Positions 1 to 8,362 of a stretch of DNA of 44,881 bases are shown here, piece after piece; position 1 is the first letter of the stretch; every line of letters begins with the position of its first letter. The notes beneath the pieces were generated by a model. The model was not told the origin of the DNA, ran no database searches, and was given only the letters and a program-made list of their open reading frames with translations. This stretch comes from Phycicoccus elongatus Lp2 (GTDB lineage: Bacteria > Actinomycetota > Actinomycetes > Actinomycetales > Dermatophilaceae). A program made the position numbers and the translations under genes. The stretch covers positions 3,129,811-3,174,691 of the forward strand of contig NZ_HF570956.1 in the NCBI RefSeq assembly GCF_000367525.1, written 5' to 3'.

Positions 1-26
1 CGCAGGTTCAAATCCTGCCCCCGCTA
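1..26 (+). tRNA. 3' end of an initiator-tRNA-like gene, cut by the window edge (left attachment site)
   Basis: The first 26 bases are the 3' half of a T-arm plus the acceptor strand ending CCCCGCTA. The same bases recur at 9020-9045 and 18033-18058. At the two internal sites the match extends 9 bases further upstream (CCCGGAGGT), which reads as anticodon-stem and variable-loop sequence. With the CTCATAA anticodon loop seen at 9004-9010 this points to initiator tRNA-Met (CAT). The 5' half lies outside the window, so identity and integrity cannot be checked. No CCA is encoded. By analogy with tRNA-integrating elements this is the left junction, where the element restores the tRNA 3' end. Confidence 0.7.
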
Positions 27-30
27 CGAA

Positions 31-66
31 TTTCAGGCGCGGAACCTACGGGTTCCGCGCCTGAAA
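31..66 (+). terminator. Perfect 16-bp hairpin with UACG tetraloop just inside the left end
   Basis: The arms 31-46 and 51-66 pair without mismatch around the loop TACG closed by C-G, a cUACGg tetraloop known to be very stable in RNA. It starts four bases after the tRNA acceptor end. No T-tract follows. The probable role is transcription termination or 3'-end definition for the upstream tRNA, replacing the native terminator displaced to 18068-18101. It could instead be a structure used in recombination. Confidence 0.75.
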
Positions 67-447
67 GGTTTGTGGGACTTGATCATGTGTCCACTTAGGG
101 TCCAGAAACTCTGTCCAGGAGCCCGTCTCGGAGCTGATCCCCGAAGCGGGTACGGAGTCGCACCGTTTGTTGGACTCAACCGGTGCCGACGTTGTGTCAG
201 CAGGAGCAAGATGGGGCTATCTCCAACGACGGTCGGATCGGATATTTCCGGGCCCGCGTCACCCGCGACGGCGAAGCGATGGTGCGCCTGGGAAGCCACT
301 GAATTGCTCAGCCGTGTGGCGGCAATCGGGTAGCGCATGGCGAGACGCTGGCTGTCCCAAGGACCAGAGGTAGCAAACCTCCGTCGGCGGTCGGATGTTC
401 CCGCTAGCCTGGACGCGCACCGAGACAGGCCGCGAGGGAGGGGACAC
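67..447. other. Non-coding left end of unit A, upstream of the helicase
   Basis: About 380 bases separate the hairpin from the preferred helicase start. Short open frames on both strands lack recognisable domains and ribosome binding sites. I see no convincing -35/-10 pair, although the promoter of the two-gene operon should be here. The interval contains a small palindrome around GTTGGACTCAAC near 172-183. No regulator gene is present. Confidence 0.5.
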
Positions 448-3400
448 GTGAGGGAGCACCTCGCGACGCTGGGTGTCGTGTTGCGCAAGGTTATGGATCG
501 GGAGCTTCCGTCCCTTGGTCCCGATTGGTGGCGTGAGGGTGTCCTTCTGAAGCTCTCCTACCAACAGCGCGCGACGGCCGATGAGAACGAGTGGTCGAGC
601 CTGGTCGACCTCGATGTTGCTGCGCTCCTGCGCGTCGTTGACGGCAACTGGGAGCTGTTGCGGAGGCGAAACATCGTCAAGTGGGAAGCTCGCAACTGGC
701 TCAAGGAGGCGGGCAGTGCCCGCAACCGGTGGGCGCACGAGGTTCCTGGACGAGAGCCGGGCGCAGACCGGATCTACCGAGATCTGGACACGCTCGCCCT
801 CCTAGCCGAGGCCTTCTTGCCTGGTAGTGCTGAGGCGAAGCAGCTCGCTGACGCCCGAGCGGAGGCGCTGGCCGCTCTCGCCGCTGCGCCCGCAGCAGAT
901 GCGGCTGAGTCGGGGCCGACGACCCCAGCAGTGCCCGTTTCGGACTTCGCTCCTGGCGTGGTGGTGCGCGTGAAGGCTCGCCCCGAACTCACGGGCGTCG
1001 TCACACAAGTCGTCGAGTCGGGTTCACAGCTCCGCTTGACGGTCTTCCATGGGCAACTCACGCAGACGTATTACGAGTCGCAGGTGGAGCCGGTCGAATC
1101 AAGATCGGGCGAGCACGTGAGTGCCGAGGACCTCAAAGTGCGCCTCACTGCGGCGCACGTCCTTCACCCGTCTGTCAGCCGCCTCTACTCACTGAACAGC
1201 GGACGGATCGAGTACGAGCCGTACCAGTACCGCCCGGTCATGAAGCTCATCAACGCGGACCGCCCTCGGCTGCTGATCGCTGATGACGTCGGTGTCGGCA
1301 AGACGATCGAAGCTGGGCTCATCATCAAGGAGCTCCAGGCTCGTCAGAAGCTCGAGTCGATCCTCGTCATCTGTCCCAAGCCGCTGGTCGTCGAGGACAA
1401 ATGGCGCCGCGAACTCAAGCGCTTCGACGAAGACTTCGCCCATCTGGACAGCGGGACCCTGCGCCACTGCATCGACGAGACCCGCGCCGAAGGCCGCTGG
1501 CCGGCTCGCTACCGGAAAGCGATTCTCCCGTACTCCCTGCTCGACGAGAAGCTGCTTCTGGGGGATGACACCGGACGGCGTTCTCGGACGGGCTTGGTCT
1601 CGCTCATGCCGCCAGTCAAGTTCGATCTCGTGATCATCGACGAGGCCCACCACGTCCGCAACAGCGCCACCTGGAGCCACCGAGTTGTCAAGCACTTCCT
1701 CGACTCTGCCGAGGCTGCTGTCCTGATCTCCGCGACCCCGATCCAGACCGGCAGCGAGGACCTGCGGACGTTGCTACGCCTGCTGCGTCCCGACACCTTC
1801 GTGGACAACCAAGCCTTCGACCTGATGCGGGAGCCCAACGCCCACCTGGCGAGCGTCGAGAGCGCAATCCGCCTGGCGGGCGAGGGATGGCAGCGTGCAG
1901 CGCTCAAGGAACTTGCCGGCGCACTAGAGACGTCGTGGGGGAGCCGAGTATTCCGAGCAGACCCGCGGGCGCAGGAAGTCCGCGACCTTCTCGACCAGGA
2001 CGCAGTGAGCGACCGTGACCGGGTCAAGGCCCTCCGCATTGCGCAGTCGATGAACACTTTCTCGGGCCTCATCAATCGGACGCGGCGGCGCGACATCGGC
2101 TCCTTCACGACCCGCAAGCCGGAGACCTTCGAGGTCGACTTCACGCCTGAGCAGGGTGCGGTTCACGCCGATCTCCTCGACCTTGCTGGCCGGATATCGA
2201 CAAGCAAAGGTCATGGCCAGTCCCTCGACTTTGTCCTCTCGACCTTGCAGCGGCAGGCGGCGAGCAGCCTCAATGGTCTGGCTCCGTTCGTCGAGGACCT
2301 GTTGCAGCATAAGCTCACCGCTGAGGAACTCAGCGAGGCCGACGCCGAGGTCGAGACGCTTGAGGCGTCCGCTCTCGAAGCTTTCGTGGCGGAGATCTCT
2401 GAGATCGCGGATCGGGCGGGTGCACTCACCGAGGACCCGAAGTTGGATCGCCTTCTCAGCTATGTCGACCAGAAGCGGCAACTGCCCAACAACAAACTCT
2501 TGCTGTTCAGCACCTTCCGTCATACGTTGCGCTACCTGCTCTCCAATCTGGAGGCCACCGGTGTTCGGGTTGGACTCGTGCACGGCGGGGTTCCAGACGA
2601 CGAGCGCCGCGAGCTGCGAGCGCGGTTTGCCAAGGACAAGGGCGAGCCGGATGCGCTCGACGTGCTGCTGTCCTCCGAGGTCGGCACCGAGGGTCTCGAC
2701 TATCAGTTCTGCGATGCCCTCGTTAACTACGACCTGCCGTGGAACCCGATGCGCATCGAGCAGCGCATCGGTCGTATCGACCGGCGTGGCCAGAAGAGCG
2801 AGACGATCGCGATCAAGAACCTCGTCGTCAGCGGTACCGTCGATGCTGTCATCTTCGACCGCTGCCTATCGCGTATCGGCGTCTTCCGTCGAGCACTCGG
2901 TGGCAGCGAGGAGATCCTCGGTGAACTCACTCGCGAGATCCGTCAGATCGGCGAGGACCTTACTCTCAGCGATGCCGAGCGAGCCCAGCGGCTGCAGCAA
3001 ATTACCGACAACAAGATCGGCCGCATTCAGGAGCAAGAGGAACTCGAAGAGCGCGAAAGCGCGCTGTTCGGCCTGCCGCTCAAGAAGCTCGACGAGGAGG
3101 GTATCGAGCAGGCGGCCAGCCCGTGGCTCGCGCCCGACCAGTTGGCCCGCCTCGTAAAGCGCTACCTACTCGACCAGGGTTACGAACGAGCGGACTCGCT
3201 CTTTGATCGTCCAATCTCGCTCCTACGACCGAGCAAGGAAGTCCGAGCCACGTTGGCGGATGATCTCCGGGCGGTCGCTCCCGAGAGCACTTCTCCATGG
3301 AGCCGCTGGTTGGCTGGCGGTGCGGAGCAGTCGCGTCGCCTCACGTTCGATCCGAGCCAAGCGGACGGCGACGACGTCGAACTGCTCTCGCCGGTGCACG

Positions 3401-3960
3401 ACTTGGTGCGCGCTTCGGCCGCCAGCCAGGCAGCGTTCGCTGCAGACTCGACTGTGGCGTTGCGAGTCGAGTCCAAGGCAGTCGCGCCTGGCCTGTACCC
3501 GGTCGCCATTCATGCCTGGACGTACCTCGGTGCGCGCGACGACTTCGAAGTCGTTGTCACGTCAGCTGAGGATGCATTGTCGGCGGACCTCGCCACACTT
3601 CTGGTTGCCGCCCAGGACTCGGCCACTTCATCCGAGCTGACTGCGCCGAGCGATCTGGAGGACCTCCACTACTTGTCGTGGACCGACGCCCGATCGGCCC
3701 ACATCGATCGGGCTCGCTCTCATGTGGAGAGCCAGTTGGCATCGTTGAAGACCACGCATCAGGCGCGGGTGGAACTCGTTGAGGACCAGATTGCGGGTGC
3801 GTCCCACGAGAACATTCGTCGGATGCGCGAATCCGAGCTTCGGTCGGTAGAGGACGACTTCTCAACTCGGAGTGAGCGGCTGGAGGCCACGATCGCTCGG
3901 AGCGACGTGACGACGACGCTGCTGTGCGCTGGCATCGTGGAGGTCGTCTATGGCCAGTGA
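448..3960 (+). CDS. HEPN (Swt1-type)-SNF2/DEAH helicase, copy A
   Basis: The 1,170-residue protein has an N-terminal HEPN domain of Swt1 type, in which R92-N-R-W-A-H97 fits the RNxxxH ribonuclease motif. An SNF2-family helicase core follows: Walker A GVGKT near residue 282, DEAHH near 398, SATPIQ near 427, a C-terminal helicase lobe from about 683 and QRIGRIDRRGQ near 770-780. A charged coiled-coil-like segment occupies roughly 1090-1150. I choose GTG 448 because a GAGGGAGGGG Shine-Dalgarno lies 4 bases upstream and the HEPN domain starts there; an in-frame ATG at 337 adds 37 residues without a good site. It overlaps the ATPase gene by 11 bases, so the two are probably co-translated. HEPN-helicase fusions suggest nucleic-acid sensing linked to RNA cleavage in phage defence. 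The function is inferred; DISARM partner genes are absent. Confidence 0.9.
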   Translation: MREHLATLGVVLRKVMDRELPSLGPDWWREGVLLKLSYQQRATADENEWSSLVDLDVAALLRVVDGNWELLRRRNIVKWEARNWLKEAGSARNRWAHEVPGREPGADRIYRDLDTLALLAEAFLPGSAEAKQLADARAEALAALAAAPAADAAESGPTTPAVPVSDFAPGVVVRVKARPELTGVVTQVVESGSQLRLTVFHGQLTQTYYESQVEPVESRSGEHVSAEDLKVRLTAAHVLHPSVSRLYSLNSGRIEYEPYQYRPVMKLINADRPRLLIADDVGVGKTIEAGLIIKELQARQKLESILVICPKPLVVEDKWRRELKRFDEDFAHLDSGTLRHCIDETRAEGRWPARYRKAILPYSLLDEKLLLGDDTGRRSRTGLVSLMPPVKFDLVIIDEAHHVRNSATWSHRVVKHFLDSAEAAVLISATPIQTGSEDLRTLLRLLRPDTFVDNQAFDLMREPNAHLASVESAIRLAGEGWQRAALKELAGALETSWGSRVFRADPRAQEVRDLLDQDAVSDRDRVKALRIAQSMNTFSGLINRTRRRDIGSFTTRKPETFEVDFTPEQGAVHADLLDLAGRISTSKGHGQSLDFVLSTLQRQAASSLNGLAPFVEDLLQHKLTAEELSEADAEVETLEASALEAFVAEISEIADRAGALTEDPKLDRLLSYVDQKRQLPNNKLLLFSTFRHTLRYLLSNLEATGVRVGLVHGGVPDDERRELRARFAKDKGEPDALDVLLSSEVGTEGLDYQFCDALVNYDLPWNPMRIEQRIGRIDRRGQKSETIAIKNLVVSGTVDAVIFDRCLSRIGVFRRALGGSEEILGELTREIRQIGEDLTLSDAERAQRLQQITDNKIGRIQEQEELEERESALFGLPLKKLDEEGIEQAASPWLAPDQLARLVKRYLLDQGYERADSLFDRPISLLRPSKEVRATLADDLRAVAPESTSPWSRWLAGGAEQSRRLTFDPSQADGDDVELLSPVHDLVRASAASQAAFAADSTVALRVESKAVAPGLYPVAIHAWTYLGARDDFEVVVTSAEDALSADLATLLVAAQDSATSSELTAPSDLEDLHYLSWTDARSAHIDRARSHVESQLASLKTTHQARVELVEDQIAGASHENIRRMRESELRSVEDDFSTRSERLEATIARSDVTTTLLCAGIVEVVYGQ

Positions 3961-6900
3961 GCTGACGTTCGACGGCATCGCGGACGATGGACGCGCCATC
4001 GTGGAGGCGCACAAGCAGAAGCGGGGATTCGAGGAGGGCATCCGGCGCCTGCTATCGGAGCTTTATCCGGACAACGCCCACTTCATCTACGAGCTCCTGC
4101 AGAACGCTGAGGATGCAAAGGCATCGGTAGTTGAGTTCGAGCTCCGCGCCGATGGCTTGGAGGCGCGGCACAACGGCTCTCGTTCCTTCTCGCTGGAGGA
4201 TATCGACTCGATTGCCAACATTGGCTACTCGACGAAGAAGGATGACGAAACCCAGATCGGCAAGTTCGGCGTTGGCTTCAAGGCGGTGTACTCCTACACC
4301 ACCCGCCCGGAGATCCGGTCGGGTGAGTTTTCCTTCGCGATCTCCGATCTCTTCGTGCCAGAACGTATCGAGGGCCGCGCTCTCGATGGCTGGACAACAT
4401 TTCTCTTCCCGTTCGATCGCAGCGACAAGCCTCCCGAGACAGCGGGTGCCGAGGTCGAGCGGGGCCTCCGCGAGCTGGATGAGAAGACCCTGCTGTTCCT
4501 CAGCAATATCCGCGAGATCACCTACGAGCTGCCGGGTGGGGATATCGGATTCTTCAAGCGGACAGACGTCGACGATGTCACGATCCGCGTAGAGGCATCC
4601 CAAGGCGAGGACTTCGTTGAGTCGAACTGGCTCCGGCTAGTTGGCCCGGCCAGCACAGAGCACAAGGGACAGCATCCCTTAACGGTCGCTGCTGCGTTCA
4701 AGCTGGAGCACAAAGAGCCCGGCCGGGGCCGCTCCGCTACTAAGGCCGGCACGCGTGCCGGCGCGCCGCTTGCCATCGTGCCGCTTCCAGTTGGTGACGT
4801 CTCGATCTACTTCCCGGCGGACAAGGAGACTTCCAATCTCAGGTTCCACATCCACGCGCCCTTCGCCTCGACTGTTGCACGAGACTCGGTGCGGGACACC
4901 TCCGAGAACGTCCAGCTCGTCGCTGACATCGGTGACTTGATTGTCCGTAACCTCAAGGGTTTCCGCGACCGTGGCCTGATCGACGACGGCTTCCTTGCTG
5001 CGCTGCCGAACGCCGAGGACAACCTGAAGCCGATGTATGGCCAGGTGCGAAGTGCGATCCTGGCGGCCTTCAACGAGCATGAGCTGACACCCGTGCGCGG
5101 TGGCGGATTTGGTGCCGCGCGAGAGCTGGTCTCCAGTCCCGGCGAGATCCGGCGACTCCTTCGCGAGCCCGATCTGGCAGTGCTGTTTGCTCTTACCAGC
5201 GTTGTGACGATGGGCGCGCCGCGATGGATCGCGGATCGCACCGGCCGCGCCGGCAAGTTTCTGGAGAGCCTGGAACCAATGGATTTCGGCTGGAGCGAGC
5301 TCACGGGCGCCTTCGGAGTCATGCAGCAGCGGACGGTCCCCAGCGACGTCGGGGGTCGGCTGGTCTATGGACCGCAGCCGGGCCAGCTGGCTGTGTTTGA
5401 CGAGTGGATCACGACCAAGTCCGACGCGGAGCTGGTCGATATGTACCAGTTGCTCGGGATGGGTCGGATGACCCATCGGATGTCCTGGTCCGTCAAGCTC
5501 GGGTCAATCCCCATGATCCGGATCCGACGGCGGGGGAAGGCAGAGCACGTGCGGGGCGGCAGTGGCGACGTCTTTCTGCCCGCCAGCCGCAGCGACACCG
5601 TTCAGTCCCGCGTCCCGGTCGACCTGGCGTACTTCGACGACGAGGACGATGAGCGCGCGAACAATCTGAGGTCGTTCTACAACGCGGCCGGCGTTGCCCG
5701 ATGGAACGAGAAGGCGCGGATTGCAGCGAAGCTCAAAGAGTACGGGTCGGGTGCTCGCGCCGTTCCTGACAATGACACGGAGGTGGCACGGCATCTGGAG
5801 GACATCCGTGGCTTCGCGCGCTTCGCCGCTGGAAACGAGAGCGTCGCGCGCGAGACCTTCGGGAACGTTCCATTCTTGCTCACGCAGGATCCTTGGGGTG
5901 CGCTGCGCTGGGTTGAGCCGAGTGACACTTACCTCGATGTGCCGTTCGTGACGACCGGACTCTCGGCGCTCTACCCCTGGAACCTCGTCACGGACGGCGA
6001 TGACGAGTACGAAGTGTGGTGGGACGAACCCGAGAAGCATGCCCCCGCAGGCATTTACCTGAATGTTGAGGGCATCGAGGACTTTCTGCGCGCGGTCGGC
6101 TCTGGTGACGGGATCGACATCGCGCCGGCGGACGTCTTCGCAAACCCGAAGCTCAAGACGGAGTACTGGGTCAACAACCGGCACAGCGCGTATACTGTGA
6201 CCCGCGACTGGCAAGTCGACGGGCTGTCAGAGATCGTCGCAACCGGTGACCCCACCCTGCTCCAGACCCTCTGGGACACCATCGTCGACTCCGACCAGAC
6301 TTTTGCGACGGCGATCTACCAAGCAAATCGAAGCGCCGGGCGTCATCCGTTCGAATCGCAATTGGCGCAGCAACTGACCAGGATCCCCTGGATCCTTGAT
6401 CGCGAGGGCGAGCTCAAGCTCCCACAGCAGATCTCGCTGGCAGAGCTCCGAGACGGGTGGAAACATCCACCAAGCAACTCCCTTGTGCTCAAGCTCGGTT
6501 TCGGTGCTGAGGCCGCGCAGTTCGAGCAGATCGAGGCAGACAAGCCCTTCCATGCAGAGCAGCTCGGCATCGAGGTCGAGGACGCCGAACTCCTAAAGGA
6601 GGCACACGCCGCTGGCATTACGTCAGATGACTTGCGGGAGTTCATCGCTCAGCGGCGCAGCCTAGAAGCCTACCCGAATGGGGCCTCGGATGACCCCGAT
6701 CGGCGTTCTGCGATGGCCGCCCACGATGCAGATTCGGCGCCGATCCACACGACCGAGATCCGCGATCGCAGCGTCGTGGTCGGTCAGGGTCCCTCGGCTG
6801 AGGAGGCGAAGACCTACCTGCGGGGGCTCTACACCAACGCCGACGGGAACATGCATTGCCAAGCCTGTCACTTCGTCCTGCCCTTCAAGATCAAGGGCGA

Positions 6901-7189
6901 GTGGTACTTCGAGGCGATCCAGTTCGTCGGCAGTCGCAACCGAACTCATCGCCAGAACGCCTTGGCCCTGTGCCCGCTCTGCGCGGCGAAGTATCGGTAC
7001 AAGCGCGAGACCACCGACGGAGCGATGCTGAACGCGCTTTCGGCGCTGGAGATCGAGGCTGGTGCGGGACGGATCGAACTCTCCGTCCTTGTGAACGGCG
7101 AGGTAGTTCGACTTTGGTTCACCGGAAAGCACGCTCTTGACTTGCAGGCCGCGATGGCTGTCGCTGGCGAAGTTCGGGGCGAAAGCTGA
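3950..7189 (+). CDS. Sacsin-like GHKL ATPase with C-terminal CxxC/CxxC zinc finger, copy A
   Basis: The 1,079-residue protein has an N-terminal Hsp90/sacsin-type ATP-binding fold. The N-box is seen as ELLQNAEDA at about residues 48-56, with N52 expected to bind Mg-ATP, and the glycine-rich motif GKFGVGFKAVY lies at about 104-114. A long middle region has no family I recognise. Near the C-terminus C970-x2-C973 and C1008-x2-C1011 form a probable zinc site arranged like an HNH domain, but the histidines expected for catalysis are missing: EAIQ stands where EAHH would be, and the last CxxC is followed by AAKY. I therefore call it a binding domain, not a nuclease. Its ATG lies inside the helicase 3' end (11-bp overlap). 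GHKL ATPases next to helicases occur in defence islands, so a joint sensor/effector role is likely but inferred. Confidence 0.9.
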   Translation: MASELTFDGIADDGRAIVEAHKQKRGFEEGIRRLLSELYPDNAHFIYELLQNAEDAKASVVEFELRADGLEARHNGSRSFSLEDIDSIANIGYSTKKDDETQIGKFGVGFKAVYSYTTRPEIRSGEFSFAISDLFVPERIEGRALDGWTTFLFPFDRSDKPPETAGAEVERGLRELDEKTLLFLSNIREITYELPGGDIGFFKRTDVDDVTIRVEASQGEDFVESNWLRLVGPASTEHKGQHPLTVAAAFKLEHKEPGRGRSATKAGTRAGAPLAIVPLPVGDVSIYFPADKETSNLRFHIHAPFASTVARDSVRDTSENVQLVADIGDLIVRNLKGFRDRGLIDDGFLAALPNAEDNLKPMYGQVRSAILAAFNEHELTPVRGGGFGAARELVSSPGEIRRLLREPDLAVLFALTSVVTMGAPRWIADRTGRAGKFLESLEPMDFGWSELTGAFGVMQQRTVPSDVGGRLVYGPQPGQLAVFDEWITTKSDAELVDMYQLLGMGRMTHRMSWSVKLGSIPMIRIRRRGKAEHVRGGSGDVFLPASRSDTVQSRVPVDLAYFDDEDDERANNLRSFYNAAGVARWNEKARIAAKLKEYGSGARAVPDNDTEVARHLEDIRGFARFAAGNESVARETFGNVPFLLTQDPWGALRWVEPSDTYLDVPFVTTGLSALYPWNLVTDGDDEYEVWWDEPEKHAPAGIYLNVEGIEDFLRAVGSGDGIDIAPADVFANPKLKTEYWVNNRHSAYTVTRDWQVDGLSEIVATGDPTLLQTLWDTIVDSDQTFATAIYQANRSAGRHPFESQLAQQLTRIPWILDREGELKLPQQISLAELRDGWKHPPSNSLVLKLGFGAEAAQFEQIEADKPFHAEQLGIEVEDAELLKEAHAAGITSDDLREFIAQRRSLEAYPNGASDDPDRRSAMAAHDADSAPIHTTEIRDRSVVVGQGPSAEEAKTYLRGLYTNADGNMHCQACHFVLPFKIKGEWYFEAIQFVGSRNRTHRQNALALCPLCAAKYRYKRETTDGAMLNALSALEIEAGAGRIELSVLVNGEVVRLWFTGKHALDLQAAMAVAGEVRGES

Positions 7190-7264
7190 GCGGCCATGGC
7201 TCGCGGTAGTCCGTATCACCCAAGGGTGAGCGACTGGCTGACTCGGAGAAGACGGATAGCGGGA

Positions 7265-7504
7265 GGGTCAAGCCCGCTGGGGTGGTGTACGAGGTGATTC
7301 CTCGTTGTGAGGTTAGGCGCTGAGGGCGCTGGTGATGGTCAGTGGGTCCTCCTGGTCGGCGGGGGCGTTCTTCTTCTCCAGGGCGTGGCGGCACTCCTTG
7401 GGGACTTCGAGGCCGAGGTAGCGGCGTTGTTCGGTCCAGTCGTCGTGCTGCTCGGCGAGGACGGCACCGACGAGCCGGACGAGGGCCTCGCGGTTGGGGA
7501 ACAG
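7265..7504 (-). mobile_element. 3' remnant of an IS256-family insertion sequence, copy A
   Basis: On the minus strand, about 63 codons encode the typical C-terminus of actinobacterial IS256 (Mutator) transposases (LVGAVLAEQHDDW, RRYLGLEV and a final LTITSALSA-like tail). Beyond the stop, the segment with GGTGGTGTACGAGG near 7280 resembles IS256-type terminal sequence. The DDE catalytic part and the other terminus are absent, so it cannot move itself. Boundaries are approximate and the family call is from memory of the conserved tail. Confidence 0.7.
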
Positions 7505-8017
7505 CCACGGCACCCACCGCCAGATCCGTCCGGGCGGGTGGCCTTCGGGAAACACCAGGAGCAGGGCGAACAGTCCGGCGAGGTTCACCGGCCACAGCCC
7601 GACCGCGACCGGTCCGACCAAGGACGCCGCCCCCGCCCCTGCGGCACCGTCGGCCACGTGCTCGGCCGTCATGCTTACCGCCACCGCGGCGCCGCACCAC
7701 GCGAGCGCCGGACCGACCGGAGAGTCGGTGCGCCGCAAGACGATCAACCAGCCGAGCACCACCGCGCCCAGCAACGTCAGAGCGGGCAGCACCGCGTCTT
7801 GTGACGGACTCAACGCCACCGCCGCGCCCGTGACCAAGGTCGCCACGGCTGTGAGCCGACGGCGACCCTGGGAGACATGCCTCCATCGTCGCACCGGCGG
7901 CGTCGCCGGGAACTCCGTACTGGCACCTACGTCGAATCCCCATCGACTATCAGGCCCTGCGCCCATGTGTCTGCCGAGCAGCCACATGACGCTGGAAGAC
8001 ATCAGCCGTCTGCTCAC
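7313..8017 (-). CDS. Chimeric membrane protein ending in an IS256 transposase tail, copy A
   Basis: This reading frame of up to 234 residues has two parts. The first has four to five hydrophobic segments and ends in LVFPEGHPPGRIWRWV, a style seen in membrane sensor domains of actinobacterial histidine kinases; no kinase domain follows. The last roughly 63 residues are an IS256 transposase C-terminus. An insertion sequence probably landed in, or deleted into, a membrane-protein gene and the frames happened to match. No good ribosome binding site precedes ATG 8017; ATG 7987 and 7966 are alternatives. It could be an expressed fusion or a pseudogene. It lies convergent to the ATPase gene and divergent from the small membrane gene. 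Confidence 0.5.
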   Translation of the reverse strand: MSRRLMSSSVMWLLGRHMGAGPDSRWGFDVGASTEFPATPPVRRWRHVSQGRRRLTAVATLVTGAAVALSPSQDAVLPALTLLGAVVLGWLIVLRRTDSPVGPALAWCGAAVAVSMTAEHVADGAAGAGAASLVGPVAVGLWPVNLAGLFALLLVFPEGHPPGRIWRWVPWLFPNREALVRLVGAVLAEQHDDWTEQRRYLGLEVPKECRHALEKKNAPADQEDPLTITSALSA

Positions 8018-8041
8018 CCGAGCCTGAGTTCAAGGGGTCCC

Positions 8042-8362
8042 ATGAACGTCATCTACACCGTGTTGCTCGCCTTCGCGATCGGCTATTTCGTCAAGAACCG
8101 AGGCGTGGCAAGCGCCCTCTACCTGGCCGGCGGCGCCCTCGTCTTCGCGTTCCAGTCGGTCACCCTGCTCATCGAATGGGCCAGCGGAAAGAACACCAAG
8201 GCATTCGGCGACTTCCCGGACTACACGGCCTCGAACGTGTGGGGCTACGGCGTCGTCAACCTCATCATCACCATCATCGGCATCGGTCTGGTCCAACTCG
8301 GCGTCTGGGTTTCCCACAAACAGGCCGCGAAGAAGGGCGTGGTCCAAGTACCACGAGGGTGA
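8042..8362 (+). CDS. Small membrane protein of 106 residues, unknown function, copy A
   Basis: The protein starts MNVIYTVLLAFAIGYF and has three hydrophobic segments (about residues 3-15, 22-44 and 72-95), with a polar stretch containing WASGKNTKAFGDFPDY and a basic tail. An AAGGGG Shine-Dalgarno lies 4-5 bases before ATG. I do not recognise a family. It is divergent from the chimeric gene, with 24 bases between the starts. A small membrane protein beside a defence operon could be an effector or anchor, but it may equally be unrelated cargo left from the DNA source. Confidence 0.6.
   Translation: MNVIYTVLLAFAIGYFVKNRGVASALYLAGGALVFAFQSVTLLIEWASGKNTKAFGDFPDYTASNVWGYGVVNLIITIIGIGLVQLGVWVSHKQAAKKGVVQVPRG

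Noticed and set aside
337-447. Upstream extension of the helicase from ATG 337
   Set aside because: It adds 37 low-character arginine-rich residues with no ribosome site; GTG 448 has a strong site and matches the HEPN domain start.
448-3960. DISARM DrmD helicase
   Set aside because: Although both are SNF2-type, no drmA, drmB, drmC or methyltransferase gene is present, and the HEPN domain and GHKL partner do not fit.
6850-7010. Active HNH nuclease at the ATPase C-terminus
   Set aside because: The cysteine pairs are present, but the histidines needed for catalysis are replaced.
7313-8017. Sensor histidine kinase
   Set aside because: The membrane part resembles such proteins, but there are no H-box or ATPase motifs; the C-terminus is a transposase tail.
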